The position numbers and the translations under genes are program-made. Under the pieces are notes generated by a model. The model saw only the letters and a list, made by a program, of their open reading frames with translations, searched no databases and was not told the origin of the DNA. This document shows positions 37,141-50,954 of a stretch of 64,000 nucleotides of DNA, piece by piece; positions within the stretch are counted from its first letter, which is position 1, and each line of letters opens with the position of its first letter. Source of the stretch: Diadema setosum. Its lineage: Eukaryota; Echinodermata; Echinoidea; Diadematoida; Diadematidae. Location: the NCBI RefSeq assembly GCF_964275005.1, contig NC_092685.1, positions 10,627,654 to 10,691,653 of the forward strand, written 5' to 3'.

Positions 37141-37629
37141 TTTTTTTTTTTTTTTCATCAAAGCGACAGTCTGGCAGTCCACCAAAATGCCGAATCCACA
37201 ATTTTTTTTCCAAATGCATTACAACAATACATACATTTTACAGCTGACAGCAATCAGTACAGTGTATGTATAGCCACTGATGGCAGTCGTCAGTAATCAT
37301 GTCAATTACTAGCGCAGACTGACCAAATTCTAAGCAGGCGCACTTAATTGACTTGCAATTTTACAAGTGAAATGAGTGTAAAATTGTTTAGACATAAATA
37401 AAACATAAACTATAATATTTTGTAGTCAACACAAGAAGAAGAATAAGGATTCGTTGTTCTTACGAATTTGATACCTCTGCAAGTCGGCAAACAATTTGCT
37501 ATGGCTTACAATATACGATAAATAAACGATCATTGTATGTTGACAAAGCACACATAAAATCTGTGTAACTGTACACATACTAGCGCGCTCGCAGTTGTGT
37601 TTATCTGGGATTTCCGGTTCTGGTTGTAT

Positions 37630-37850
37630 GTAATGCCGTGTCCGTTCATATTGGCAGCGTCTAGCACAAACACGGCACGTCCTCCTTGTGCTAGACGGTG
37701 TAGCACGAACTTCATGCCGTGTTCATCCACTGTTCGTGCTGTGTTCACGCCGAGTCGAGCTTTCATATTGACAGTGGTCTGGGATGAACACGGCACGTCC
37801 TCCGGAGGACGTGCCGTGTTTTTGGCCAATATGAAAGGGGTATAATGTTG
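37630..37850. mobile_element. Inverted-repeat element with 34-bp perfect palindrome
   Basis: TTCATATTGGC on the left (about 37643) pairs with GCCAATATGAA on the right (about 37840). Inside, CGTCTAGCACAA pairs with TTGTGCTAGACG. The block 37787-37820 is a perfect palindrome centred on TCCGGA, with arms AACACGGCACGTCC. GCACGGCACG-like words also occur near 37057. Confidence 0.65.
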
Positions 37851-38344
37851 TGACTCTGAATTTGATGGCTGCATCCGATCTTTGTTCAAAACAAGCTATA
37901 TTGATGAGACAACTCCAAGCTAAATGCGAACATCAGGGTTCAATATCATAAAAAGTACTTTGATAGCAACTCGTGCTGGAATGATAATTATCATGGTAAT
38001 GATCAGAATCCAGCTACCTGATTGGCTGCTGCCATGGGAAGTTCCCGTTCCAGCAAAGAGCTGCTATCCTAACATCTGTTGTGAAAATGGGACCCTGCTG
38101 TGCCAACATTCAAAATTACTATATCCAGGCAATGCGGATTAGTCTTGAAAGTACAGGACTTTGCTGTTCAATTGCAATTGTGTGAAACCCACTGAAATGT
38201 AAAAATGTGCATCCCTTAGAAGAAAATCGTACTTTTTTAAAATCTAAAATTCTTCCAGTAAATTGATACGTAAGCCACAACGGGGAATGGGTGAACTCTC
38301 TGCAGCTCTTTGTTGCTGTATTTGGTACGTGTCCTTCCATTCGG

Positions 38345-38716
38345 GGATCGTATAGTTTTGGTTGAGACCTCGTTTCAGGTTTCTAACATTTTTTGGTGAG
38401 ATAATGAGAAACCTCTTATGAAATATGAAAGAGCATGTAATTCCATGAGGAATTCAACGTTTATTTGATGAAAATTGGTTTTGAAATGGCTGAGATATCC
38501 AAAACAGAGTGATTCTAATGAGTGTGGGACCCACACTTTTTTACGATCGCTTTGTTTTACTTCGTTTTTGGATGTTTCAGTCATGCCAAAACCGATTTTC
38601 ATCAAATAAACTTTGAATTCCTCTTAAAATGGTATGCTCTGTACCATTTCATAAGTGTTTTCTTGTTATCTCGCAAAAAGTTAAAAGCCCAATTCTCATC
38701 TCCACCAATACTGTAT
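38345..38716. mobile_element. Foldback MITE, family A copy 3 (reversed)
   Basis: Starts GGGATCGTATAGTTTTGGTT, the complement of the right end of the 6909-7292 element. It ends AATTCTCATCTCCACCAATA, the complement of its left end. The peptide-like similarity between open frames in the two copies comes from the shared repeat, not from a gene. Confidence 0.7.
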
Positions 38717-39727
38717 TAAAAATAAGAACAAGAAGAAGAAGAACAACAACAAATATAACAAAAACAACAAAGTCTGTTTCTCCTTTCGTCCTTCACGTAA
38801 TATTTAACTTACATCCAAACAATTAACAACAATAGCAGTAGATCGAGGCGTCCCAATAAATCCTTTCGCTTTGAAAACAAAAGGTCTCGAGTCCCAAGAA
38901 AAACTTAGTCGGTATATAGGTATATATGGGGACACGATCGGCTTCTATTTCCACAAAACGTGTTACAGTTAAATGAAGACACTAGGAAAGGTTACGTCAA
39001 ATTCCGAACATGAAATATTATGAGAGTTTTGTAAATTATATAATTTCACGTCTTCCAGAAACAGTGATATTAGTTGCAACCGCACGCTCAAAGTGAAGGT
39101 GACAAAGTCATCCCCTCACGAAGCGCCGATTGCTGTGTGCACAGTGGATTGTATAACTATCTCCAGAGAATTGCCTCCTTTGACGTGATATCAATTAAGA
39201 CGAGTTGTATCCTCCGGAGTATTGCAGTCTTGTAATAAAACCTAGCAACGGTACCACTTGGAGATAAAATGGCTTGGATCTGCTTAATTATCGAGTAAAT
39301 ACATGAAAATAATCTTAATGACATTTTCGTGAAAAAAAAAGTGATGGGAGAGTGCAAGGCAACGACATACGATGCCTCTACCAATTTGTGTATATATGAT
39401 TGCAACCAATGTCGCTGTTTAAGTGCAATCATGACATTAAAATTTCTCCTATTTTTCTTATTCATTTACTTTCGATCCTATTCGGTAAAATTCGTGCCAT
39501 TCTCTTCAGCTAAAAGACAATAAGTAAGATTGGAATTTGCACTTTATAAAGAACATCAAACCTGCCGAAGACTCGGCCATCGTAAAGCACGAGCAACAAT
39601 GTCAATTATGCACACCAACACAAAAAATCAAACGTCTACGACACACACACACACATCGATTATTATATTATCCCCAAAGACACGACGCTGCACAAGTCAA
39701 GAAGACGGCTGACAAGACTAACTACTT
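38717..39727. other. Intergenic, no gene seen
   Basis: No coding domain or repeat terminus was recognised. There are short AAG and AAC repeats near 38725-38770 and a (CA)n tract near 39642. Confidence 0.6.
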
Positions 39728-40887
39728 GGGTACCTAAGGGGGGGGGGGGGGTCACCGTGCACCCCCCCCCCAGGACTCTTCGAAACTTACATTTTCAGGA
39801 TCCTCATGACATACCAAAACATAATCAAGATGTTAACAGGAACGAAAAGTGGCTGTTCTAGGTGAAATTTAATGTATTCTATTGTTTTTCATAATTTATT
39901 ATGTATTTCTTTGTTTTTCAACTTTTCAACTTTTGTTTTTTCTTTGTTTTTCTATTGGAAATTGTCACTGACCATTTTTCTACCATAATTAGCACAAAAC
40001 TAATCAATGAAAGTGATTAATTGTAAAAATAATCAGGTTTTCATGACCTTCATGACAGAGCACCTGTTTTCCATAGGAAATGTACACAAAATCACAAAAT
40101 TGTGCCCGTTTTGGGGAGACATACCGTTACAATAATGGGCGTGACTTCGCAAAAGTATACGCGGATGTTGCAAATTTGGTCTCAAAAGTTGCGTGAGACT
40201 TGAACAAACAAAGTCAAGAAGCCTCGCGACAGATTTATAGCGCGAAACTTTGAGGGGGGGGGGGGGTGGCGGATCCCCCCCCCCCCGTCCTTATGTATGT
40301 ATGTAATATTATGTGCTTACATGTAGGGCCTACATAGTAGGGTACCTAAGGGGGGGGGGGGGTCACCATGCACCCCCAGGACTCCTCAAAACTTACTTGA
40401 CTTTGTTTTGTTCAAGTCTCACGCAACTTTTGAGACCAAATTTGCAACTTCCCCGCATACTTTTGCGAAGTCACACCCATTTTTGTAACGGAATGTCGTC
40501 CCAAAACGGGCACAATTTTGTGCTTTTGTGTACATTTCCTATGGAAAACAGGTGCTCTGTCATGAAAGTCATGAAAACCTGATTATTTTTACAATTAATC
40601 ACTTTCATTGATTAGTTTTGTGCAAATTATGGTAGAAAAGTGATCAGTGACAATTTCCAACAGAAAAACAAAGAAAAACAAAAGTTGAAAAAGTTGAAAA
40701 ACAAAGAAATACATAAGAAATTATGAAAAACAATAGAATACATTAAATTTCACCTAGAACAGCCACTTTTCGTTCCTGTTAACATCTTGATTATATTTTG
40801 GTATGTCATGAGGATCCTGAAAATGTAAGTTTCGAGGAGTCCCTGGGGGGGGGGGGGGGGTGCACGGTGACCCCCCCTTAGGTACCC
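39728..40887. mobile_element. 1.16-kb inverted repeat with GGGTACCTAAGG ends
   Basis: The left arm begins GGGTACCTAAGG plus a G-run; the right arm ends in a C-run plus CCTTAGGTACCC. The arms are near-identical inverted copies over about 490 bp (39728-40220 against 40395-40887), sharing GGATCCTCATGACATACC and GAACGAAAAGTGGCTGTTCT. The spacer of about 170 bp contains a third GGGTACCTAAGG end at about 40340. No open frame of note. Confidence 0.85.
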
Positions 40888-40943
40888 GACTAAACTGCCA
40901 CAGCATCTTGGCAGTCTACACAAACTTCACAGCAGCACGCCAC

Positions 40944-42228
40944 CAGTGGCGTATCTAGGGAAAACGGCGCCCAGGGCAAGCGAGAAAATTGCGCCCCCAA
41001 TTTCTGAAAAAGTGTTCAACCCCAACCCCATCCCGGTAGGGACTTTAAAAAACCCACATGATATGCTTTTTCAAGCACTTAAAATGGGTCTTTTGAGGGT
41101 GATTTAAATATACTAGTAATAAATTTTGGCGAGCGAGCGCAGCGAGCGAGCCGAAAATTTTTGTATTTCAGCTTACAAAACATGGAATTCTTGTCATTTT
41201 TTTGGTTATTACATCTTACAATTCTAATCAAGATAATAGTGACGGCCTAATAGATAACGATTTATACCAACAAACTGAGGACTTGGAAAAAATACTCTAA
41301 ATTAGTACGAGCGAGTGAGCCGATATTTGTATATATCTGTGTAGGAAACATTGCACTTATCTCATAGTTCGTTGTATTTGTAAGTCATGATACTGGCACA
41401 CTGTTATATGGTGGCTTGCCCTGTATATGAAATAACAGATCATGCGACAAATCCAAAAGCTTGCTAAAACTTACAAATCAGTGTGAGCATTTTCTGAACA
41501 TGTTCGTATATAGGAAGTACGGGATTCTCTTCAATATTTCATTTCATTTCATTTCATTTATTTCATTTCCAACAACATTTTCATACACAAAATAACACAA
41601 CATCAATACAATGTGGTATTAAAGAAAAATACGTGAAGTTAACAATACTTTACCACAAAAGCAAATGAAAATTGAATTAAAACTAAAGTTGCAGGAAATA
41701 ATTATGGTTGATAATTCAAGTAACTATTAACATTATGATAGTGATGACGTGGACAAAATGATAATGTTTATTGTGTTCACACATGTCATTTTATATTTAG
41801 CAGGCAAAATGTTACACGGTGCAGCGGCTGCAATTTCTTTCGTTCTGAAGCGATCGCCGATTGGATCAAAAGAGGGCGCCAACGGCCTCGAACATGGGGG
41901 GGGGGGGGGCGCAGAAAAACCAACTCAAACAAGATAAGAACGAAACATGATGATGACGCGGACAAAAATTACCGTGTTTATTGTTCACACATTTATTGTT
42001 GTTCACACACACTTTTTTTTTTCAATGATATTTTATTGATTTCATTCAAATCAATCATAAATCAACCCATTCTGGGTGTAACATGAACATAAAAACGGTA
42101 CAAATGCCATTCAAAAGACAAATCCATTACCAACTTATACTGCCAATCATCTCCCTTCAAACATAACAACTCGATTATAAATCAATCCTACTGACCATTT
42201 CTTCACGAGAAAGTATTGACATGTAAAA

Positions 42229-42277
<49 letters not shown>

Positions 42278-42391
42278 TATATCTTTGACTATGGTATACT
42301 TATACTGCCAATCATCTCCCTTCAACATAACAACTCGATTATAAATCGAGTAGATATAAGAATATATACAAGGGTATATACATAAAAAAGC

Positions 42392-42428
<37 letters not shown>

Positions 42429-42665
42429 GCACACACGCACACACGCACACACAAACAGACACACACACACACACACACACACACACCCACACACACACAC
42501 AAACCCTCGCCCGGACGTCACATTCTTCATTATTTGCAGCCGCTGCGCCGTGTAACATTTTGCCTGCTAAATATAGAATGTGTCTGTGAACACAATAGAC
42601 ATTGTCATTTTGTCCGCGTCATCACATTTTGTTCTTATCTTGTTTGATTTGGTTTTCTGCGCTTT
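40944..42665. mobile_element. Broken hAT-related composite
   Basis: CAGTGGCGTATCTAGGG plus AAACGGCGCCCAGGGCAAGC at 40944 is the right-end sequence of the 25948-27601 hAT element, reversed. Interior cores follow: reversed CGGCTCGCTCGCTGCGC near 41130-41155, forward TGTTCACACATGTCATT and GCAGCGGCTGCAATTTC at 41770-41840, and an inverted copy of the same core at 42530-42640. ATTTC-rich DNA (41530-41570) and microsatellites interrupt it. No matching second terminus was found. Confidence 0.7.
42238..42501. repeat. (TA)n and (CA)n microsatellites
   Basis: TA units at 42238-42275 and CA units with CG interruptions at 42393-42501. Several open frames through them are artefacts. Confidence 0.95.
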
Positions 42666-43074
42666 TCTGCGTTTTCTGAGTTATTGATTCGGTGTTTGTT
42701 TTTTGTTTTTTTCTTTCTTTCTTTCTTTTGGCGGTGATCAGGATAATGATCCGAATCATATATATATAAAAAAAAAAGAATATCAAATCAGGGCTCTACA
42801 CTAACTTTTTTGTCTGGTGATCCATTTGGGTCATTAAAATATTATTGAACTTGAAATGTTCATGGCCCGAAAAATTATGAAGTGGCCTGATTGGGTCCTC
42901 AAATCTATCTTTTGGTGCTCGACACCAATTTTTAGTGGCCCTGGACCACCGATAATGGCGAGCCCTGTGTAATATTATGAATATAAATGTACTAAATATA
43001 AACATAAATAGATGATTATATAGATATATAAATATATGAATACAAATATATCATAATATATAAATATACAAAAA

Positions 43075-43121
<47 letters not shown>

Positions 43122-43384
43122 TTTTTTTTTCAAGGATGTCCACAGCTGCACTATATGCACCTCTCCAAGTGCTTCCAGTAAGTTCTGATTGTGACCTTTG
43201 ATCTAAGACTTTCATAACACAGTAACAATGTCATACTCTGCTGCATTTCTTACTTCATGAAGTATAGTTCAACATACTCTTGAGTTATTTCCCAACTAGC
43301 ATAAATGAATAATAATACATATATTAACTCTTGCCCCTGCACTGAGCTCAAATCGTGTCCACATGTGAAATACTACGAATTTAA
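42666..43384. other. Intergenic with TA microsatellite
   Basis: No gene. (TTTC)n lies near 42711-42727 and (TA)n at about 43077-43118. Confidence 0.6.
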
Positions 43385-44449
43385 GACCCCGTTTACAGTG
43401 CGGGGCTGGGCCGAGCCGCGGCCGAGCCCCGCAATTTTGTCCGTTTATAACCACCACCGAACTAAAAAAAAAACAGTGAAATGCGTGTCCCTATCACTGA
43501 ACTAAAACATATGTTTTAGTTCGGTGGTCCCTATTCCCAACATACAAGAGACCGTGCAGCCAAATTACCGTGTTGCGTCGCCATCTTGCTAGGGCAATTT
43601 TTCCTTGATGGAGTGCACGCTTAGGCGCGGTCAGACTGGGTCATTGGTACATGCGCAAGCAAGAGTGCGCCGTCCGGTGGCTAGTGATTATGACGTAACA
43701 ATGCACGTTTGTACATGACAATGGCCTTGCGCTTCGGAGACACCGACCTGCTTGAGCGTGCACTCTTTGAGGAAAAATTGCCCTAGCAAAATGGCGGTGG
43801 TCACGTGAGTTAAACAAGTTTTGGTGGCTGCGTATCAAAGAGATTTTCCCCAGTGGTGGGGAGGAGAAAATCTCTTTGCTGCGTATTTACTGGGTGAACA
43901 CGCATTCCACTATCTTTTAGTTCGGTGGTTTACACTGCCGGGCTCGGGCGCGATTTTAATTCAAACCTTTTATTTTGTCGTAGTGGCGCCAGGGAGGTGG
44001 ATCGAAAGAAGACACCTCCCTGGTGGCGCTCTGCTTGTAAACAAACGCAATTTGGTATAGTCTGATTTTCAGACCCTTTACCAACTGGATTCCATGGCGA
44101 CGAAGTCGCCGTTCGGGCAAAGGCCTTTGGCGAAGGAAAAATCCTTTGCAGGACAAAACCACCTACGACTATACTAGTTTTCGACGTTGAGGGGGTTAAT
44201 ATCCTGAATAGCGAAATAGTACGGGCAGAGGGTCTGGTAGCCAGACTAAAATTGGCCGCGCATTTGGCCCAGTTTGCGCGTTTACACTGAGAAAAGGCCG
44301 GGCTCGGCCGCGGCCGAGACCACCTCCAGAGCGTGGCCAAATGCGCGGCCAATTTTGGCCCCGCATTTGGCCTTTTGCGCGTTTACTCTGAAATGAAGGA
44401 GGGCTCGGCCGCGGCCCAGCCGCGGCCCAGCCCCGCACTGTATCGGGTC
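43385..44449. mobile_element. GC-rich element made of nested inverted repeats
   Basis: The outer ends are GACCCCGTTTACAGTGCGGG on the left and CCCCGCACTGTATCGGGTC on the right, followed inwards by GGCCGCGGCC-type blocks. Inside, ACCACCGAACTAAAA (43450) pairs with TTTTAGTTCGGTGGT (about 43916). Further in, GCTAGGGCAATTTTTCCT (about 43589) pairs with AGGAAAAATTGCCCTAGC. Small hairpins lie at 43837-43880 (CAAAGAGATTTTCCCC arms) and 43987-44029 (CCAGGGAGGTG arms). No credible coding frame. Confidence 0.75.
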
Positions 44450-44568
44450 CATGTCAACTACATTTACAGTACTGTACTTTTGATACTGAACGCATGGCAG
44501 GCGTCACGAATGGATAATATCCTTTTGATTCTGACTCTTACTCTATTCATATGCAATCAACCTCTCCT

Positions 44569-44687
44569 GGGCCCTGTTTTATGAAGAGTTATAATTGATT
44601 GTATAGTTGATTTCTATGGTAAGTCTATAGCAGCCTGTGTGGTAAGGAAATTTATAATTGATTATATCTTTTGCTAAAATGGGGCCC
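44569..44687. mobile_element. Small MITE with GGGCCC ends
   Basis: Starts GGGCCCTGTTTTATGAAGAG and ends CTAAAATGGGGCCC. Inside, TTATAATTGATTGTATA recurs with TTATAATTGATTATA. Confidence 0.6.
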
Positions 44688-47600
44688 TGTTTATGTCTCT
44701 ATATTGTACAGTGGTATTTTTTACATAAATCTCTGCAATATATTCACTCCTGATATTATGGGCAGTGAAAAAAATCTCTTCCATTCTTTGCTATCAAACC
44801 AATTTCTAGTCAGCTTACCAACACAGTAGATGGAGGCATTACACAGCAATGTCGCTCATGCGTGACATCGCACGGTAGAAAATAATATATACACTTAAAA
44901 AAGCATGCACGTTCCATCCAGTATTGTGACTTTTTACATGACCTGAATTATTTTGTAAGATAGTGCTATGTCTGAACTTTGTAACTGCCATTGTAATGCT
45001 TTGGTAAAGTACAGTATTAACTGTCAGAGAAAGGGAAGAGAGAAAATATGTTGGGTGAGAACAGAGCAGGTGGATATTTTAAAATGAATGACACACCAGA
45101 GTAAGGTAAAAGGAATGACACCAAGAGAAAATAATATCTAGCGCACTGTATGGTTCTTAAAATGTACCCCTACATAGGGGTGAGTGTATACATTAAAGGC
45201 ATAATTTACCATTTGCAGATGAAACAAAAACCCAGCAATTGTGCTTCAAAATGTGAGTTAGGGATAGAAACAACCAATGTAAAAATTTGAATCAGTATAA
45301 TGGATGTTAAGTATTGTGAAATATACAAAATGTTAACAATAAACCGTCTACAGTTATGGTTTATTGAGAAAAACGGTGATACATTGTATCTCCTTATATT
45401 TTAGGATTTATTATGAAATTCTTGTGAGGTAGGATGTTTGGTGATACGACTGACCTACACATATGCATCTGTGTTATCTTGAACATTTTTTTTTAAATCA
45501 TTGCTCCCAAAGGTAAACAGGGCTTTCAGGCATTTCGTCAGATATCTTTTCAAACAAGTTTTCTCTCGGCCAGTAAAATGCAAGGATTTCACTATATAGC
45601 TTCAGGCAGTTTGTCAGAAAAAAAAAAAATCTGACAGAATTTTTGATGAAATGGCCCCCAGATTATAACATGGCATGAATTACTGTACAGTTTTTAGATT
45701 CATATACACTATTTTCTCTCTCTACAGCACATTTATCAATTAAGGAGTGTGGTCGCAGAATGAGTCAACTCCATTCTTGCTCATTTTAGGATATTTGGGA
45801 CTAAAGCTGCCAAAAACAAAAGAAATATGGGAATATGAGATATTTTTCTAGCCAGAATTTCAAAAATACTCCTTGATATGTAACAAGTGAGGTATCACTG
45901 GAAAGGTTTTTACCTTGCCCGATCTAATGATGGACTCACTTTAAAATGTTTTAAAAATGGTGCTGAACTCATTTTGTGACCAAACTTGATAAGACTGTGA
46001 CTCGATATTAATCAGTAGCTTCTTTCAAGCACAATGTGCATTCCTGTTACATGCACTCACATAGGTAGCTCCTTTCAATGTAAGATACCTCTGTCTGCAC
46101 TCTGTCACAATTTCTTTGACCTCTGAAATCCCTTTTAACACCACTCATAAACCACACTGATTGGAGAAACGTTTATTTTCAGGAATTTATTGAAAAAATG
46201 CTTTTTTTATTTATACAATTATTTTCAAAGCAAATCAAAAATATCCTTCCATTTGCCCCTTCCATCCATTGCTTAAATTTGAGTGATACAAGACATCAAT
46301 TTACATACACAATGATTATTGGAAAAATACAAAACACAGCCCAGTCTACTACAGTACACTCACTTTGGGATAAATAAATACACACAGTACTTTTCATACA
46401 GAAAGCATACACAAAAGTACTTGGGGGGAAACTGTTCTGTTTCAAGGTATTCTTAATGTAAGGCATTAACATGAAAGAAATATGGAAAAAATGAGAAAAA
46501 TAGGTAGTCTATTACTGCAAGACCTTGAAAAAGCTCTTGCAACTGTTACACAACATCTTTGCAATCAAATCCCCCTTTGCTTCATTATGTCAAGTACTGT
46601 ATACGCCGTTATACTTGCAGAGGTTTTAATTTTCGTGAATTTTGTGAGCCAGGTGCCAGTTGAAAATTTAACACACGAAAATATAAAGTCTGATCTCGAC
46701 ATGAATGTGACATACACGCACAGATTCCTCTGCTTATTACTGCACTCCACAATCACAAATCTAACCACTTGTGAAATTGCTGGGAAGTCCTGATTTGCAA
46801 AAAAGAAAAAAAAAAATAGATTCGCTAAATATATGACGTATACAGTAATACACATCTAAAACAGAGCATGGTGACATTGACTTCCATTGATATCTAACAT
46901 CTTGTGCCTAAAATCTGTTTCTTTTTGCAAGGCCCAAATCTGACATCATGTAACTCCAGGCAAAACCACTCGACCTTCCAAACCTCTTCAAAACATTGTA
47001 ACTGGCAGGTTTTGATTCCACTACACAGCACCTACGCTATGCATACAAGCTGGGTGTTACGGTCGGTAGTCCGGTAAATGTCTCCCCATTTACCCTAATG
47101 ACAGACAAACACATGTACAAATGTATGTAGTGGCAGTACAATACTGACATTTTGGCATTTACATCTTTGTTGACATTTCACATAATAAAGGTATGTATAT
47201 GTATGTATCATGGAGAGTATACAAGTAATATATGTTTACTGAGATATCTTGCTTTGACTTTGGAAGGGTTGTCTCAACTAAACACATAGCACCTTTTTTT
47301 CCCCTTCCCGACACTAATTCGTTCAATTGCTTTCCACTTGACTGAAGTATACAAACATAAATAGATTTTGCATTCTACAAAGTCATCAACAAGCTGACTA
47401 TTTTAATCTTCTTGCAGTGTAATAAACGGACAACCTCACAATATTAGTTGAACTGTGCATGGCTAAATCTGTAAACTGAGCATGGACTATAATGCAAATG
47501 AGTGTCTACATGCAAACATTATTTAATGTGCCTGTACCATTCTTTACAGAAGATCTAGAATGATACATGAGAACCAGGTATATATTACCTCAACTTGTTC

Positions 47601-50286
47601 CAATGAGCACTTAAACCTAACCTTTAAAAAAAAGAAAGAAAAAAAAAAAGAGAAAAACAGGCCAGCATTAACTTATATTTGATACCTCCAAAGGTATGAT
47701 AGTTCTTGGTTTTTTCTCACCTTCATAATACCCTGTCATGCTCCAATAAGACACCCTAACCATAGTGCCGCCAAAAGGTCACAGACAACAAAGCGAAAAA
47801 AGGAAAAAAAAAGGAAAAGAAAGAAAAAAAAAAGCATAATGCAAAATAAAAAGTGCCTGAAAAGTACAGAATTTGATCAATTTAAAAAACACAACAATCA
47901 ATTAACTAACTCCTGTCTAAATTTAAAGTCCAAAAGCGTGATTTGGCATTCCAAAATTTCATTGATGATGCATGCTACTATGGTGTTTTGTATTAACCTA
48001 TTGTCTCATTGGCTGGACTGCATCTGAATTTCTTTATTATAAGCTGATTTTCTTAAAACTGCTTCGAATTGGAGGCTACTTTTCTTGCCATTTCAGTGGT
48101 AGGTCTTTGGAAAAAAAGATGTGACAAATTTAATACACTGTATCGCTGAAAAGCTTAAAGTTCAAAGAATTTAATCATGCACAAGAACAGAAACTGTTTG
48201 TGTTGGGAAGCATTATCGTGCTTTCACTGTGATGGGTCATGTACAAGTCAAAACTGACATCCAATGCACGATATATTACGAAGCGCATCTGGATTTCAAT
48301 CTTGGCCAAGTGAGGGCATGTACATTTCAATCAATCATTTTTCCACCTCAAGGTGTCCTCAGGTTGCCAAAGTTATGCTGGTAAGCCTGCATTTGTTTAA
48401 AAAAAAAAAAAGGAAAAAAAAAGAAAAAAAAAAAGAAAAAGCAACTGGTAGTGTGGGTTAATGCTCAGCACATTAATAAAATACATTGCATTCACACTGA
48501 AATTATTGCATTACATAGCAAAGGTATCCATTACACCATGTGCAGATATTTGTCAGGAGCTACACATAATTGTGGTACAAAATGCTTATAAGATTCATGA
48601 AGCTACTTTCAACTCCAACCTTTCATCTCCAAAATTTTCTTGACAAAACTGACAAAAGACCAAGTCCCTTTTTTCAGCCAACACTGATACATTGCTTGCT
48701 ATCCTTAAGGATCTGCCTCTTTCTGCTGGTGCACATCAAGTCATGTGAGGAATGTTTATACAATTTTTGGTTGCATTCCCCAATAAAGAGTGAAATATGA
48801 TATGCACACATGGGTGAAAAGATGAACATATAATGTACTATTACATACATGGCGCTACTTAAATTCAGTTACTTGCACTTCAAATGATCACCCTGGTAGA
48901 AGTCATGAAACCTGACCTAGCCTACACATCTACAAGACATGGTATTTATACAGATGTACAAATAATCTGTATTCTTCCTTGACTGTTGTGAAGAAATACC
49001 ACTGAGTATTAGAAATATTAGTAAAATATGCACAGCTTTGGAGGTTGTGTCTCTCACAAAAAAATACATGATTCCTTTGTCATACATTTGCTCTGCTTTA
49101 CACACTTCAGGTAAAGCAATAACATCTAGAAAAATACCCAATGTACATTACAAGTCCTTTACCGCAGCTTATTCTGTCTGCTGACATATTGACTTATTCT
49201 GTCTTCTGTCGGTCACATAATACGTATAATAATATAGAGATTCTTGCCAAACTCTACTCGTCATTAAAACACTAGATACAAAGAATGGAAATGACCATAT
49301 ATTCAAAGTGATCCATTGGTTACACCAGATCAACTAGATTTAGCAAGCACGCACACAAAGGCTTTTGAAGAGAACGACTATTAACATGATTCTAAGACAG
49401 ATAATTGGGAATGCATTTACCACTATGTCTTATGGAAAAAACAGAATCTCAAATTCTCAAGACACTGACACATACACATCATGCACCTACGCGTATCTAA
49501 TAATATCATACAGTACTATAGATTGTGGGAAACTTGAAATAAAAACAGCCTGGCATTTTAGAGATTTGCAACATTCCCCCCTGACAAAGAATGCATATTT
49601 CCTATTCTCTCTCAAAACAGAACTTCATACAGCTGTTTATATATAATTTTTCAAGTAGCCTATCTTAACTAGATTATGTGTCACCTGGGTCTTGCTTAAC
49701 TTAAAGTGTATCTTATAACGCCTTTACTAAAAAAGAGTGCCAACACTGGCAACCAACAACACAAAATGGCAACGATATGAGGTGCTTCCACCTTTTTCTT
49801 CTGCGTACGCCTCGTAATACTTAACATCGTATGTTCAATGTTGCTACACTGTACGTTTGGTGAGGTCACTTCATGTTCTCATTTCATTCTTTGCCCTCTC
49901 ATATCAATGTGGTATGTGAGGAAGCCACAAAGAACTGAAGATCAAACAATTACTTCCAATGTTCCTATTGTCCTCAAGTCATGAGGAATTTCAGGCATGC
50001 CAAGAAACTGAACGTTTCCAATACACAAACACACCAAAGTGCTCCATTTACAAAAGGTTCCTATCAAAAGGAGCACTGTGAAAAGGTCACATAAATGGCA
50101 CTGCAGTTTATCTAGCAAACAACACAGGCAGGTCAGGGCACAGATCATATCCTTGAAATACATAACGGTTGCTTCCTGCAAACTTAACATTCATCGTTGT
50201 GATTATGCACCTCTACAAAATATGTGGTTCACCTTCTGATAGAAAAAGAAAGATTGTTAATACATGAATTGTAGATGCTTATAATT
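44688..50286. other. Long stretch without recognised genes
   Basis: Contains the family C repeat (45194-45530) and A-rich tracts near 47640, 47800 and 48405. No open frame has a recognisable domain. With the stretch to 56877 it lies downstream of the LC3C gene; A-richness on the plus strand (U-rich on the minus) is compatible with a very long 3' UTR, but that is unproven. Confidence 0.5.
45194..45530. repeat. Dispersed repeat, family C copy 2
   Basis: Starts AAAGGCATAATTTACCATTT and follows 24534-24895 block by block with small indels, ending near GGTAAACAGGGC. Confidence 0.75.
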
Positions 50287-50455
50287 GGACCCCATTTACA
50301 CATACGACTGGCGCTGGCGTGAGGCCGGCCTCACGCCGCCTCGAACGTAAGTGTAAACACACAAGTGGACTGACGGTGGCTTGAGGCTGCCCCAGTTTCG
50401 GTCCACCTCTGGTGAGGCCGACTCGATTAAGCCGGCCCATGTGTAAATAGGGTCC
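50287..50455. mobile_element. 169-bp MITE with GGACCC ends
   Basis: GGACCCCATTTACACAT on the left is answered by ATGTGTAAATAGGGTCC on the right (one mismatch over 17 bp). The interior is GC-rich with internal GGCCGGCC symmetry. Confidence 0.8.
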
Positions 50456-50954
50456 TGGTCTGTGATAGCATATTTCTACACCCCTATGTACAAACTATAA
50501 AGTATACCTACTTTATTTCAACTACAAACACGATGTTTGTTTACATCGAGGGCCGATAATGCCATTAATCATGCTATGACAATAGATGAATACATGTTTT
50601 ACAGGTTGCATCCAGGGCAAGCACTGCTGCATCTTACTTAATACTTATATCTATTCATATGATAGCATTAACATTACTTTCAGCCATCACTCCATTACAG
50701 CATTTTTTTTTAATATGTGATAACATTCAAATTATTTTCAGCCACCAAACAATCACAGTAGACTCTTTAAATACATATAAAAAACAACAAAATATAAGGA
50801 CTCACTTTACACAGAGACACAAATGCTGAGGGTGGCACCATTATCATTAGTATCTGTTTTTATTTGTTTGTTTTTGGTGTCTGTTGAATAATTCTATTCC
50901 CTCAATTTCAATTCCAGTGCACAATGCATCCCTCCATAATCCACTGTACATTAA

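Noticed and set aside
42203..42558. Cys/Val-rich open frames
   Set aside because: These are translations of a (CA)n microsatellite.
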